A stretch of DNA of 64,000 nt from Jidongwangia harbinensis (lineage in GTDB: Bacteria > Actinomycetota > Actinomycetes > Mycobacteriales > Micromonosporaceae), in the NCBI RefSeq assembly GCF_020216025.1, contig NZ_JAIWNC010000010.1:124001-188000 (forward strand). Direction: 5' to 3'. Of the stretch, positions 1-8,535 are shown piece after piece; position 1 is the stretch's first letter; every line of letters starts with the position of its first letter. Below the pieces are notes generated by a model that was not told the DNA's origin, made no database searches, and was given only the letters and a program-made list of their open reading frames with translations. The position numbers and the translations under genes are program-made.

Positions 1-1
1 G

Positions 2-790
2 ACCACGCTGGTCCGGATGCTGCTCGGTCTGGTCTTCGCCACCCGCGGCGAGATCGAGGTGCTCGGCCTGCCGGTGCCCCGCCGGGTCCGGGACGTGCTG
101 CCGTCGGTGGGGGCGATGGTGGAGGGGCCGGGCGCGTACCCGCACCTGTCCGGCCGGGCCAACCTCACCCTGTTCGACGCGGCCGGGCCGGGCGGCGGGC
201 GGCGGGACCGGCGGCGGCGGGTGGACGAGGCGCTGGACCGGGTCGGGCTGGCCGGCATCGACCGGCGGCCGGTGCGGGCGTACTCGCTGGGCATGCGGCA
301 GCGGCTGGGCCTGGCCGCGGCACTGCTGCGCCGGCCCCGGCTGCTCATCCTGGACGAGCCCACCAACGGCCTGGACCCGCGCGGCATCCGGGAGATCCGG
401 GACCTGCTCACCGAGCTGAACACGGACGGCACCACGGTCTTCCTCTCCAGCCACCTGCTCGGCGAGATCGAGGCGCTGTGCACCCGGGTCGGCGTGATGG
501 ACCGGGGCCGCCTGGTGCTGCAGGACGACCTCGCCACGCTGCGCGCACCCACCGGCCGCGTGCTGGTCGGTACGCCGGACACCGACCGGGCGGTGGCCCT
601 GCTCGACGGCCGGGTGGAGCGGAGCGACGGCGGGACGCTGACCGTACGGCACCCGGACCCGGCCGCCCTCAACGCCGAACTGGTCGCGGCCGGGGTCCGG
701 GTCAGCGCGGTGGCGGCCGAGCGCCGGTCGCTGGAACAGGTCGTCCTGGACGCCACCACGACCAGCGCGGACCGGGTGGAGGCGGCGTGA
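2..790 (+). CDS. ABC-2 type exporter ATP-binding protein (5' truncated by window edge)
   Basis: This is the ATPase subunit of a BcrA/DrrA-like ABC exporter, which would power the membrane protein encoded next. The reading frame is open from base 2, where it begins TTLVRM, the tail of a Walker A motif, so the true start and the P-loop lie outside the window. Visible motifs are a degenerate signature (YSLGMRQRLG), Walker B plus D-loop (LLILDEPTNGLDP) and the H-loop (FLSSHL). A variable C-terminal region of about 80 residues follows, as is usual in drug or lantibiotic immunity exporters. Its stop overlaps the permease start (GTGA), so the two are translationally coupled. The substrate cannot be read from the sequence. 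Confidence 0.9.
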   Translation, partial: TTLVRMLLGLVFATRGEIEVLGLPVPRRVRDVLPSVGAMVEGPGAYPHLSGRANLTLFDAAGPGGGRRDRRRRVDEALDRVGLAGIDRRPVRAYSLGMRQRLGLAAALLRRPRLLILDEPTNGLDPRGIREIRDLLTELNTDGTTVFLSSHLLGEIEALCTRVGVMDRGRLVLQDDLATLRAPTGRVLVGTPDTDRAVALLDGRVERSDGGTLTVRHPDPAALNAELVAAGVRVSAVAAERRSLEQVVLDATTTSADRVEAA

Positions 791-1617
791 TCCGGGTCGA
801 GCTGGTGAAGATGTTCCGCCGCCCCCGCACGTACGTCGTCGCCGCCCTGCTCTGCGGGCTGCCGCTGATCGTGGCGGTGTTCCTGGCCACCACCCGGATC
901 CCGCCGCCACCCGGGCAGGGCGGCGCGTTCCTGTCCGCGGTGCTGAGCAACGGCGCGCTCTACCCGGCCGCCGCCATGGCCCTGGTGATGCCGGTGTTCC
1001 TGCCGGTGTCGGTGGCGGTGCTGGCCGGCGACGCGGTGGCCGGCGAGGCGTCCGCGGGCACGCTGCGGTACCTGCTCGTCCGGCCGGTCGGGCGGACCCG
1101 GCTGCTGGTGGCCAAGCTGGTCGCGCTGGTCGCCTTCGTGCTGTTCGCGATCGTCGCGGTGCTGGTCACGTCGTACCTGACCGGGGTGGCCCTGTTCGGC
1201 TCGGAACCGGCCGCCGGGGTGGCCCTGCCGGCGGACGTCACCTCGATGTCCGGCGTCACCATCACGCCAGCCGGGCTGGCGCTGCGCCTGCTCGGCACGG
1301 TGGCGTACATCGTGGTCTCGATGCTCGGGGTGGCCGCCATCGCGCTGTTCCTGTCCACCGTGACCGACTCCGCCCTGGGCGCCGCCATGGGCGCGCTCGC
1401 CGTCCTGGTCACCAGCCAGGTGCTGGTCACGCTGGACGCGGCCGCGGCGGTCCAGCCGTACCTGCCGACCCGCTACTGGCTGGCCTGGATCGACTTCTTC
1501 CGCGATCCGATCCTCTGGCGCGACATCGAACGCGGCGTCGGCATCCAGGTCGTCTACCTGCTGGTGCTGCTCGGTGCGGCGTGGGCCAACTTCACCACCC
1601 GCGACGTGACCAATTAG
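787..1617 (+). CDS. ABC-2 family transporter permease
   Basis: This 276-residue integral membrane protein is the partner of the preceding ATPase. I chose the GTG at 787, which overlaps the upstream TGA and gives the N-terminus VIRVELVKMFRRPRTY, a typical ABC-2 permease opening with a positively charged cytosolic segment before the first helix. About six hydrophobic segments follow, at roughly residues 20-38, 60-85, 105-130, 155-175, 180-205 and 240-265. A soluble, Ser/Thr/Pro-containing loop between the third and fourth segments probably faces outside. The gene converges on the downstream hydrolase with a 4-bp stop overlap, ending the operon. Substrate unknown; a role in drug or peptide export is only inferred from the family. 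Confidence 0.85.
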   Translation: MIRVELVKMFRRPRTYVVAALLCGLPLIVAVFLATTRIPPPPGQGGAFLSAVLSNGALYPAAAMALVMPVFLPVSVAVLAGDAVAGEASAGTLRYLLVRPVGRTRLLVAKLVALVAFVLFAIVAVLVTSYLTGVALFGSEPAAGVALPADVTSMSGVTITPAGLALRLLGTVAYIVVSMLGVAAIALFLSTVTDSALGAAMGALAVLVTSQVLVTLDAAAAVQPYLPTRYWLAWIDFFRDPILWRDIERGVGIQVVYLLVLLGAAWANFTTRDVTN

Positions 1618-2381
1618 GCGGGACAGGAGTCCGGTGCGGCCAGCGGCGCGGTGCCCAGGCCCTGCAAGACCAGCCCGGTGACCGCCGGATCGGTGGGCAG
1701 GGCGCCGTGCGAGACCCGCGACTGCGGGCAGAGGCTCTGCACCGGTACGTTGACCGCGCCGTCGAGCCGGGCCGAGTCCGGTGGCTGCACCGTCTCGTCG
1801 TTCTCGGTCCAGATCGACAGCCAGGGCAGGCCGTCCGGCAGCGGGGTGTCGTCGAGTTCCTCGAGCAGGGCGCTGCCCGGGGCGAGCTGCCGGCAGGCCG
1901 GCGGGCACGAGTCCGGGGCCAGGGCCGCGCCGAGACCGGCGACCCGGGTGCCGTGCAGCGGGGACCCGAGCGTGACGATCCGGCGGGCCACGGTGGCGCC
2001 GTCGTGCCGGTCCACCCACAGCCGGGCCACCACCCCGCCGGCCGAGTAGCCCACCAGGTCCACCGAGGGCGCGCCGTCGGCCAGGGCGGCCCGGACCGCC
2101 GCCTCCAGCGTCTCCGCCTGCACCAGCAGGTCGCCGGTGCCCTCGCCGGGCAGGGTGACCACCCGGGCCACCCGGCCGGCCGCGGTGAGGCGACCGGCCA
2201 GCCGGGTCAGCGCGCCCCGCCCGCCGCCGTACCCGGGCACCAGCAGGACCGTGCCCGGCCGGGCCTGGTCCGGGCGGGTGCCGGGGTCGCCGCCGGCGCG
2301 CAGCCGGACCGCCGTCACCGCGGCGACCACGAGGAGCAGCGCCACGGTGGCGGCGATCAGGATCCGGCGGCGGGGCGACAC
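1614..2381 (-). CDS. Membrane-anchored or secreted alpha/beta hydrolase (lipase-like)
   Basis: A 255-residue alpha/beta hydrolase of the lipase/PGAP1-like type. It begins with a basic stretch and one hydrophobic segment (about residues 6-25) that would act as a signal anchor or uncleaved signal, placing the enzyme outside the membrane. The oxyanion region VPGYGG and the nucleophile elbow GYSAGG (catalytic Ser) are clear; a Gly/Ser-rich LGSPLHG segment and the C-terminal SHGALP, which may carry the catalytic His, also fit the lipase fold. The start is GTG at 2381. The gene lies 27 bp downstream of the propeller gene on the same strand and may be cotranscribed with it. Substrate unknown; esters or lipids are the family expectation. 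Confidence 0.8.
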   Translation of the reverse strand: MSPRRRILIAATVALLLVVAAVTAVRLRAGGDPGTRPDQARPGTVLLVPGYGGGRGALTRLAGRLTAAGRVARVVTLPGEGTGDLLVQAETLEAAVRAALADGAPSVDLVGYSAGGVVARLWVDRHDGATVARRIVTLGSPLHGTRVAGLGAALAPDSCPPACRQLAPGSALLEELDDTPLPDGLPWLSIWTENDETVQPPDSARLDGAVNVPVQSLCPQSRVSHGALPTDPAVTGLVLQGLGTAPLAAPDSCPA

Positions 2382-2408
2382 CCGTCCATCATGACCGGCG
2401 CCGCGGAA

Positions 2409-3743
2409 TCACCCGGGCAGGTCGGTGATGAAGACGTCCAGCTCGTCGTTGGTGTCGCCGTCGACCAGGTTGGTGGCGTTGGAGTCGTAGACCACCCGGC
2501 GCCCGTCGGGCGTGATGTTGGCGTTGACGCTGTCCAGGTCGCCCTGCTCGCCGGCGCTGTTGCGGCTGACCAGCAGCGTGCGGCCGGTCTCCAGGTCGCG
2601 CAGGAACACGTCGAAGAGGTCGCCGTTGGTGTCGGATCCCACCAGGTTGCTGGCGCCCGAGTTGAACACCACGTAGCGGCCGTCCCCGCTCAGGTCCGGG
2701 TCGGCGCTGGGCTGGTTGCCCTCGGCGCCGGTGTTCGACACACTCACCCGGACCGTGGTGCCGGCCACCGTGTTCCGCACGAAGGCGTCGGCGGCGCCGT
2801 TGGTGTCCCCCGGAACCACGGCGGGGTCCTCCGACCAGAAGCCCACCGATCCGTTGTCGGTGACCGAGGTGCCCCGGCTCTCGCCCGCCACCTGGCGCTC
2901 GTCGTCGGTGACGCTGGCGCGGACGGTCGTGCCGGTGCTGAGGTCGCGGACGAAGATGTCGCCCGCGCCGTTGGTGTCGCCCGGCGCCAGGGTGGACGCG
3001 AACGACACGAATGCCACGTACCGGCCGTTCGGGCTGACCGTGGGCGAGAAGCTCTCGCCGGCCGGCCGGCCGCCCGGGTCGACGCTGACCACCGTGGTCG
3101 CGCCGGTGCGCCGGTCGTACCGCAGCACGTTGCCCGGTCCGGCGCCCGGCACCAGGTTGCCGGCCTGCGACTCGTAGACCACGTACCGGCCGTCCGCGGT
3201 GATCGACGGGCCGTAGTTGTCGCCGTCGGCCTGGGCGCCGTCCGCCGCGACGCTGATCCGCTCGGTGGTGCCGGTGCGGGTGTCGTGGACGAAGATGTCG
3301 TGCCACTCGTTGGTGTCGCCGGGCACCAGGGTGCCGGCGTACGAGGCGAACGCCACGTACCGGCCGTTCGCGCTGATCGACGGGCTGTAGCTGTCGCCGT
3401 CGGCCTCGGCACCGCCCGTGGAGACGCTGATCCGGGTGGTGGTGTCGCGGCGGAGGTCGCGCAGGAAGATGTCCGCCTTGCCGTTGGTGTCGCCGGGCAC
3501 CAGGTTGGTCGCGACGGAGTCGAACGCGACGTACCGCCCGTCGGTGCTGACCGCGGTGGACAGGCTGTAGCCGTCGGCCTGGGCGCCGCCGGTGGCCACG
3601 CTGACCCGGCTGGTGCCCGGGGCCGCGGCGGCCGCGGCCCCGGCCGGCACCGACACCACGCCCAGGACCGTGGCCACCCCGGCGATGCCCAGCGTGCGGG
3701 CCAGATGATGCGTGCGGCTGCGGGCGGGTCGGGGAACGTGCAT
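2409..3743 (-). CDS. Secreted seven-repeat TolB/WD40-like beta-propeller protein
   Basis: A 444-residue exported protein. I moved the start to the ATG at 3743 because GAAGGAG lies 6-7 bases upstream, and translation from there gives MHVPRPARSR followed by a hydrophobic signal sequence ending near AGAAAAAAPG. The mature part consists of seven repeats of about 50-60 residues, each with a DGRYVAF-type strand, a PGDTNG-type loop and a DIFLRDL-type strand; the DTNG loops look like calcium-binding turns. Seven repeats fit a closed seven-blade propeller of the TolB/PD40 kind. No catalytic residues are evident, so it is probably a binding protein. It sits upstream of the lipase-like gene on the same strand. 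Confidence 0.8.
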   Translation of the reverse strand: MHVPRPARSRTHHLARTLGIAGVATVLGVVSVPAGAAAAAAPGTSRVSVATGGAQADGYSLSTAVSTDGRYVAFDSVATNLVPGDTNGKADIFLRDLRRDTTTRISVSTGGAEADGDSYSPSISANGRYVAFASYAGTLVPGDTNEWHDIFVHDTRTGTTERISVAADGAQADGDNYGPSITADGRYVVYESQAGNLVPGAGPGNVLRYDRRTGATTVVSVDPGGRPAGESFSPTVSPNGRYVAFVSFASTLAPGDTNGAGDIFVRDLSTGTTVRASVTDDERQVAGESRGTSVTDNGSVGFWSEDPAVVPGDTNGAADAFVRNTVAGTTVRVSVSNTGAEGNQPSADPDLSGDGRYVVFNSGASNLVGSDTNGDLFDVFLRDLETGRTLLVSRNSAGEQGDLDSVNANITPDGRRVVYDSNATNLVDGDTNDELDVFITDLPG

Positions 3744-3794
3744 GCCAACTCCTTCGACGACGATGCTTGCCGGACCGACGGTAATCATCCGCTG

Positions 3795-4724
3795 TCATCG
3801 ATGGTGCCCGCTGTCCCGTTCCGGACGCAGACCCAGCGTCAGGCCCACCGCGACCAGTGCGACCCCGGCCCAGACCAGCGGCCCGGGCAGCGGCCCGCCG
3901 AGCAGCACCCCGGTCACCCCGGCGGCGATCGGCGCGATGCCGGTCAGCAGGCCGGCCCGCCCGGCGCCGAGCCGGCGGACGCTGGTGTACCAGAGCACGA
4001 ACGCCACCGCGGTGACCAGGACCGCGAGGAACCCGCCGGCGAGCAGGTCGGTACCGCTCAGCCGGGCGGTCGCGGTGGGGCCCTCGACGGCGACCGCGAG
4101 CACCCCGAACATCAGCACCGCCAGCCAGGTGGCGTGCACGGACACGCCGACCGGGCCGTGCCGGCCGAGCACCGGCACCGCCAGCAGGGTGAACGCGGCC
4201 TCGCAGGCGAGCACCACGGCGGCCCAGCCGAGCCCGGCGGCGTCACTGCGGCCGATTCCCTGCACCAGCCCCGCGCCCGCGGTCACCACCAGCGCGGCGA
4301 GCACGACGATCCGGCTCGGGCGGCGCCGCTCCAGCATCGGCCCGAGCACCGCGAACAGGATCGGCACGCAGGCCACGGCCACCCCCAGCACCGCCGGTTC
4401 GGCGTGCTCGGCGCCGCGGACCAGCGCGATGTTGAACGCCACCAGTCCGGCCGCGGTCACCCCGAGCAGCCACAGCCACTCCGCACCGCGCGGCGCGCGC
4501 AGCCGGGTGCCGGTGACCCGGGCGAACCCGACGAGCAGCACGCAGGCCAGCGCGTACCGCAGGGCCTGGACGGTGAACATCGGCGCGTCGGCCAGCGTGC
4601 CGGACACGGCGACGCTGCCGCCGACGAACGCCATGCCGGCCGCGCCGGCGGCCAGCGGCCAGCCGATCCGCGGACGGGTGACGGGTGTGGAAACGGGCGG
4701 GAGGATGGTCTCGACGGGAGTCAC
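3795..4724 (-). CDS. EamA/DMT-family transporter
   Basis: A 309-residue membrane protein with ten hydrophobic segments in two EamA halves, the drug/metabolite transporter fold often used for amino acid or metabolite efflux. The GTG at 4724 gives a normal family length (VTPVETILPP...); a longer frame reaches 4790 but would run through the operator and into the start of the divergent gene. It is divergent from a MocR regulator with 65 bp between them, and that space holds three TGGTCC/GGACCA half-sites, so the regulator probably controls this exporter. Substrate unknown; an amino acid, amine or vitamin B6-related compound would suit the PLP-binding regulator. Confidence 0.82.
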   Translation of the reverse strand: MTPVETILPPVSTPVTRPRIGWPLAAGAAGMAFVGGSVAVSGTLADAPMFTVQALRYALACVLLVGFARVTGTRLRAPRGAEWLWLLGVTAAGLVAFNIALVRGAEHAEPAVLGVAVACVPILFAVLGPMLERRRPSRIVVLAALVVTAGAGLVQGIGRSDAAGLGWAAVVLACEAAFTLLAVPVLGRHGPVGVSVHATWLAVLMFGVLAVAVEGPTATARLSGTDLLAGGFLAVLVTAVAFVLWYTSVRRLGAGRAGLLTGIAPIAAGVTGVLLGGPLPGPLVWAGVALVAVGLTLGLRPERDSGHHR

Positions 4725-4746
4725 GAACCCATGATCTGCCCGGCTG

Positions 4747-4789
4747 TGGTCCACTTGAAGGACCAATCCAGCGTCGAGGAACAGGACCA
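4747..4789. promoter_or_regulatory. Probable MocR operator between divergent genes
   Basis: TGGTCC at 4747-4752 and GGACCA at 4760-4765 form an inverted repeat with a 7-base spacer. A third GGACCA at 4784-4789 is a direct repeat 24 bp from the second and abuts the ATG of the MocR gene. Mixed direct and inverted half-sites are usual for dimeric MocR regulators. Binding itself is inferred. Confidence 0.6.
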
Positions 4790-6214
4790 ATGAGTACGGG
4801 CTCCGACTTCCTGCAACTGCGCCCGGCCGCCGCCCCGGCCAAGGGACTGACCACCTGGCTGGTGGACGCGCTGCGTACCGCCATCCGTCAGGGCCGGTTG
4901 CCGGAGGGCGCCCGGCTGCCCTCCACCCGGGTCCTCGCCGCCGACCTGGCGGTGTCCCGCGGCGTGGTGGTCGAGGCCTACCAGCGGCTCGCCGACGAGG
5001 GACTGGTCGGTGCGCACACCGGGGTGGGCACCGTGGTCACCTCGCTGGCCCGGGCGCCGGAGGTCCGGACGGCGGTCGGCGCGCCGGTCGAGTCCGGCCC
5101 GTTGCGGATGCCGCTACCGGCACCACCCGGCATCGCCTTCGACCTGTCGCCGGGCGTGCCGGACCTGTCCGCGTTCCCGCGCGCCGCCTGGCTGCGGGCC
5201 GAGCGCGCGGTGCTGGACGACGCCACCGCCGCCGACCTGGGCTACGGCGATCCGCGGGGCAGCGCGCCCCTGCGCCGGGAACTGGCCGGCTGGCTGGGGC
5301 GTACCCGGGGGATCCGGGCCGGCGCCGACGACCTGCTGGTGGTGGGCGGTGTCGCGCAGGCCCTCGCGCTGCTCGCCCAGACCCTGCGGGCACGCGGCGT
5401 GACGGTCGCCGCGGTCGAGGACCCGGGCTCGCGCGGCGCCCGGGACCAGATGGCCCACTGGGGACTCGGATCGGTCCCGGTCCGCGTCGACGGCCACGGG
5501 ATGCGGACCGACGACCTCGCCGCCAGCGGCGCGGACGTGGCGGTGCTGACGCCGGCGCACCAGTTCCCGACCGGCGTGGTGCTCAGCCCGCACCGGCGCC
5601 AGGCGCTGCTCGGCTGGGCGGCGGCTGCGGAGCGCCTGGTCATCGAGGACGACTACGACGCCGAGCACCGCTACGACCGGGCGCCGGTGGCCGCCCTGCA
5701 GGCGTCCGCCCCGGACCGGGTGGCGTACACCGGCAGCACCTCCAAGTCGCTGGCCCCGGGGATGCGGCTGGGCTGGCTGATCGCCCCGGCGCCGATGCGG
5801 GCCGACCTGATCGCCGCCAAGCACGCCAGCGACCTGGGCAACGCCGCTCTCCCGCAGCTGGTGGTGGCGCACCTGCTGGCCACCGGCGGGTACGAGCGGC
5901 ACCTGCGCACGGTCCGCAAACGCCAGCGGCAGCGGCGCGACGCGCTGCTGTCCGGGCTGCGCGCGGAGTTCCCGGCCGTCCGGGTCGAGGGGGTCGCGGC
6001 CGGGCTGCATCTGCTGGTGACGCTGCCGCACCTGGCGGGGCGCGCCGACGACACCGAGCTGGCCGCGCGGATCGCCGCGGCCGGCGTGTTCGTGCACCCG
6101 CTGTCCTGGCACCGCCGCCTGCCCGGGCCGCCCGGCCTGGTGCTCGGCTACGCGGCCGAGCCACCGGACCGCCTGCACGAGGCCGGCCGCCGGATCGCCC
6201 GGGTGGTCCGGTAA
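4790..6214 (+). CDS. MocR-family PLP-dependent transcriptional regulator
   Basis: A 474-residue GntR/aminotransferase fusion regulator. Residues about 15-80 form the GntR winged helix-turn-helix (RLPSTRVLAADLAVSRG). The rest is a fold-type I aminotransferase domain that binds pyridoxal phosphate: the pocket motif EDDYDAEHRYDR is present and GSTSKSLAPGMRLGW contains the expected PLP lysine. Such proteins sense PLP or an amino compound and do not usually catalyse transamination. The ATG at 4790 directly follows a GGACCA operator half-site, so autoregulation and control of the divergent EamA exporter are likely. Length and domain order are normal for the family. Confidence 0.9.
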   Translation: MSTGSDFLQLRPAAAPAKGLTTWLVDALRTAIRQGRLPEGARLPSTRVLAADLAVSRGVVVEAYQRLADEGLVGAHTGVGTVVTSLARAPEVRTAVGAPVESGPLRMPLPAPPGIAFDLSPGVPDLSAFPRAAWLRAERAVLDDATAADLGYGDPRGSAPLRRELAGWLGRTRGIRAGADDLLVVGGVAQALALLAQTLRARGVTVAAVEDPGSRGARDQMAHWGLGSVPVRVDGHGMRTDDLAASGADVAVLTPAHQFPTGVVLSPHRRQALLGWAAAAERLVIEDDYDAEHRYDRAPVAALQASAPDRVAYTGSTSKSLAPGMRLGWLIAPAPMRADLIAAKHASDLGNAALPQLVVAHLLATGGYERHLRTVRKRQRQRRDALLSGLRAEFPAVRVEGVAAGLHLLVTLPHLAGRADDTELAARIAAAGVFVHPLSWHRRLPGPPGLVLGYAAEPPDRLHEAGRRIARVVR

Positions 6215-6225
6215 CGACCCGGCGG

Positions 6226-6885
6226 TCAGCCCCGGTGCTGGCCGTTCTCCAGGTAGTGCAGCACCGCGGTGACCCGCCGGTCGGTCTTGTCGGTGGGCGC
6301 CAGCTCCAGCTTCGCGAAGATGCTGCGGATGTGCTTGTGCACCGCGCCCTCGGTGACCCACAGCCGCTCCGCGATCGCCGTGTTGCCCAGGCCCTCGGCC
6401 ACCAGCGCCAGCACGTCGAGTTCGCGCGGGCTGAGCCGGTTCAGCCGGGTGTCCGGCCGGGTCCGGGCGAACACCTGGGCGACCACCTCCGGGTCGATCG
6501 CGGTGCCGCCGTCGGCGACCCGGTGCAGCGCATCGAGGAACTCCTCGACCCGGCCGACCCGCTCCTTGAGCAGGTAGCCGAGGCGGGCGCTGCCGTGCGC
6601 CAGCAGGTCGGTGGCGAAGGCCTGTTCGACGTACGCCGACAGCACCAGCACCGCCAGGTCGGGCCGGCGGCGGCGGGCCTCGACCGCGGCCACGATGCCC
6701 TCGTCGGTGTGGGTGGGCGGCATCCGCACGTCGACGATCGCCACGTCCGGCTTGTGCTCCTCCACGGCGGCCAGGAACTCGTCCGGGTTGCCGGCGGTCG
6801 CCACCACGTCCAGCGACTCGGCGCGCAGCAGCGACGCCAGTCCCTCACGCAGCAGTGGTTCATCCTCCGCGATCACGATCCGCAC
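6226..6885 (-). CDS. LuxR-type (NarL) response regulator
   Basis: A 219-residue response regulator. The receiver domain spans about residues 1-120, with the acidic pocket AEDEP, phosphoacceptor Asp52 in AIVDVRMP, the switch Ser in VLSAY and the conserved Lys in LLKERV. The C-terminal LuxR/GerE helix-turn-helix begins LSPRELDVLALVAEGL and ends with the recognition helix TEGAVHKHI. Its start overlaps the end of the upstream sensor kinase by 13 bases, so the two are cotranscribed and form a two-component pair. The likely target is the small membrane protein gene on the other side of the kinase, whose upstream region carries CTGTAC inverted repeats. Confidence 0.92.
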   Translation of the reverse strand: MRIVIAEDEPLLREGLASLLRAESLDVVATAGNPDEFLAAVEEHKPDVAIVDVRMPPTHTDEGIVAAVEARRRRPDLAVLVLSAYVEQAFATDLLAHGSARLGYLLKERVGRVEEFLDALHRVADGGTAIDPEVVAQVFARTRPDTRLNRLSPRELDVLALVAEGLGNTAIAERLWVTEGAVHKHIRSIFAKLELAPTDKTDRRVTAVLHYLENGQHRG

Positions 6886-8144
6886 GGCAGGCTCACCTCC
6901 AGGGTGGTCGGGCCGCCGGGCGGGCTCGCCAGCGACAGGGTGCCGTCATGGGCCTCGGTCCGGCGGCGGATGCCGGCCAGCCCGGAGCCGGTCTGTTCGT
7001 CCGCGCCGCCGCGGCCGTCGTCGGTGATCTCCAGCCGGAGCAGGCCATCCTGCTGGCGCACGTCCACCGCCACGTGCGCGGCCCCGCTGTGCTTGGCCAC
7101 GTTGGTCAGCGCCTCGGCCACCACGTAGTACGCGGTGGCCTCCACCGACGCGGCACACCGCTGCGGCACCTCGGTCCGCACCCGGCACGGCACCGGGCTG
7201 GCGGCGGCGAGCGCGCTCAGCGCGTCGGCGAGGCTGCGGTTGCTCAGCACCGGCGGCAGGATGCTGCGGACCACCGCGCGCAGCTCGGCCAGGGCCTGTT
7301 CGGCGGCGCCCTGCGCGCGTTCCAGCGCGGCCTCCGCCTCGGCCGGGTTGCGGGTCATCGCCCGCCGGGCGGCGCCGAGCAGAACGGTCACCGCGACGAT
7401 CCGGTTCTGCGTGCCGTCGTGCAGGGAGCGCTCGATCCGGCGCAGCTCGGCCGCGTGCGCGTCGAGGGCGGCGGCGCGGGTGGCGGTGAGTTCGGCGACC
7501 CGCAGCATCAGGTCGGTGCCCGGCGGCGGGCCCAGCAGCATCCGGCCGGTCCAGGCCTGCAGCCAGGCCATCGGCTGCGCGATCACCGCGGTCAGGATCA
7601 GGCAGCCCACGCCGAGCAGGCCGATGCCGATCGCGCCGAGCCAGTCGTCGATGGTGGCGAAGAACGGGTACGGGTTCCGGTCGGCGGCCGGCAGCGCCTG
7701 CCAGTACACCGGGTAGAACAGGTCCTGCAGACCGCGCAGCGGCAGTGCCAGGCCGATCATGCCCATGGCCGAGCCGGCGACGGCGTGCAGGCTCACCCAG
7801 CCCACCTCGCGGCGGGTGGTCGGGTCGGTGACCGCCGCACGCAGGGTGTCCGGCTCCGGGCCGGCGCCGATCACCTCGGTGCCGGCGCGGGACAGCCGCG
7901 CGCGTTCCCGGTCGGCCACGTACCGCACCCCGTGCAGGGCGCCGGGCAGAAGCAGGAAACCCACCCCGATCAGGCAGGTGATCAGGCAGGCCAGCAGCCA
8001 CAGCAGCACGATCAGCGCGAGCGCCGCGGTGCCCAGGCCACCGACCAGGTGCTCCAGGCTCTCGATGATCAGGCGCAGCCGGTGCAGGAAGCGGTACGAC
8101 CAGGCCGTCTTCGTGCCGGCTGGGCGCGCGTCCGTGGTCGACAT
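6873..8144 (-). CDS. Two-component sensor histidine kinase (HisKA_3 type)
   Basis: A 423-residue sensor kinase paired with the following response regulator. The start at 8144 is chosen because GAAGGAGG lies 7 bases upstream and gives MSTTDARPAG; a longer frame would use an unsupported start. Residues about 30-215 contain four to five membrane segments of the actinobacterial Sensor domain. The dimerisation/phosphoacceptor motif ERSLHDGTQNR carries His242, and the HATPase region shows the N-box (EALTNVAKHS) and G-box (DDGRGG, GSGLAGI). It is divergent from the small membrane protein at 8316. Systems of this layout commonly answer envelope stress; the signal here is unknown. Confidence 0.92.
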   Translation of the reverse strand: MSTTDARPAGTKTAWSYRFLHRLRLIIESLEHLVGGLGTAALALIVLLWLLACLITCLIGVGFLLLPGALHGVRYVADRERARLSRAGTEVIGAGPEPDTLRAAVTDPTTRREVGWVSLHAVAGSAMGMIGLALPLRGLQDLFYPVYWQALPAADRNPYPFFATIDDWLGAIGIGLLGVGCLILTAVIAQPMAWLQAWTGRMLLGPPPGTDLMLRVAELTATRAAALDAHAAELRRIERSLHDGTQNRIVAVTVLLGAARRAMTRNPAEAEAALERAQGAAEQALAELRAVVRSILPPVLSNRSLADALSALAAASPVPCRVRTEVPQRCAASVEATAYYVVAEALTNVAKHSGAAHVAVDVRQQDGLLRLEITDDGRGGADEQTGSGLAGIRRRTEAHDGTLSLASPPGGPTTLEVSLPCGS

Positions 8145-8196
8145 CCGTACCTCCTTCGGCCCGGAACGATAGGCCACCGGTGCCCGCCACGCCCAC

Positions 8197-8226
8197 CTGT
8201 ACGCCCAGGAGTACAGCCTGCTGTAC
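8197..8226. promoter_or_regulatory. Candidate response-regulator operator, three CTGTAC half-sites
   Basis: CTGTAC at 8197-8202, its inverted partner GTACAG at 8211-8216 and CTGTAC again at 8221-8226 give two overlapping inverted repeats (spacers 8 and 4 bases). They lie between the sensor kinase and the divergent small membrane protein gene, so the neighbouring LuxR-type regulator is the obvious candidate binder. That is inference from position. Confidence 0.5.
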
Positions 8227-8315
8227 CCCGGTCGTCCCCTTGGCGGGATCGGCGTCCGGCGTCGTCCCGCATAGCGTTCAGGGCATCACCGAACAACCCG
8301 ATCGAGGAGACCGTC

Positions 8316-8525
8316 ATGGACCTGCAGCAGCGCACCGCCACCGGCAACCAGCACGGCACCGTTCTCCGTCCCGTGCTGTGGGTGGTCCTCGTGATCAGCG
8401 CCGCGCTCAACGCGGTGTTCTCCTCGACCCTGGAGAATCCTCTGGTCGGCGTGGCGTTCGGCCTGGTCGCGCTGTCCGCCATCGCCGGCCTGGTGGTGCA
8501 CCATTACCGCCATCGGCAGGACTGA
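8316..8525 (+). CDS. Small two-helix membrane protein, probable two-component target
   Basis: A 69-residue protein starting at the ATG at 8316, with GAGGAG 7 bases upstream. It opens with a polar head (MDLQQRTATGNQHG), followed by two hydrophobic segments at about residues 18-36 and 43-60 and a basic His/Arg tail (HHYRHRQD). I do not recognise a family. It is divergent from the sensor kinase, with CTGTAC inverted repeats upstream, so it probably belongs to that regulon and may modify or report on the membrane. It converges on the following LacI gene with only 10 bp between their ends. Confidence 0.7.
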   Translation: MDLQQRTATGNQHGTVLRPVLWVVLVISAALNAVFSSTLENPLVGVAFGLVALSAIAGLVVHHYRHRQD

Positions 8526-8535
8526 GCGACGACGA

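Noticed and set aside
1581..4793. A 1070-codon open frame on the plus strand opposite the hydrolase, propeller and EamA genes.
   Set aside because: Its translation is low-complexity Arg/Gly/Pro/Ala-rich, as expected of a shadow frame in GC-rich DNA, while the opposite strand encodes recognisable families.
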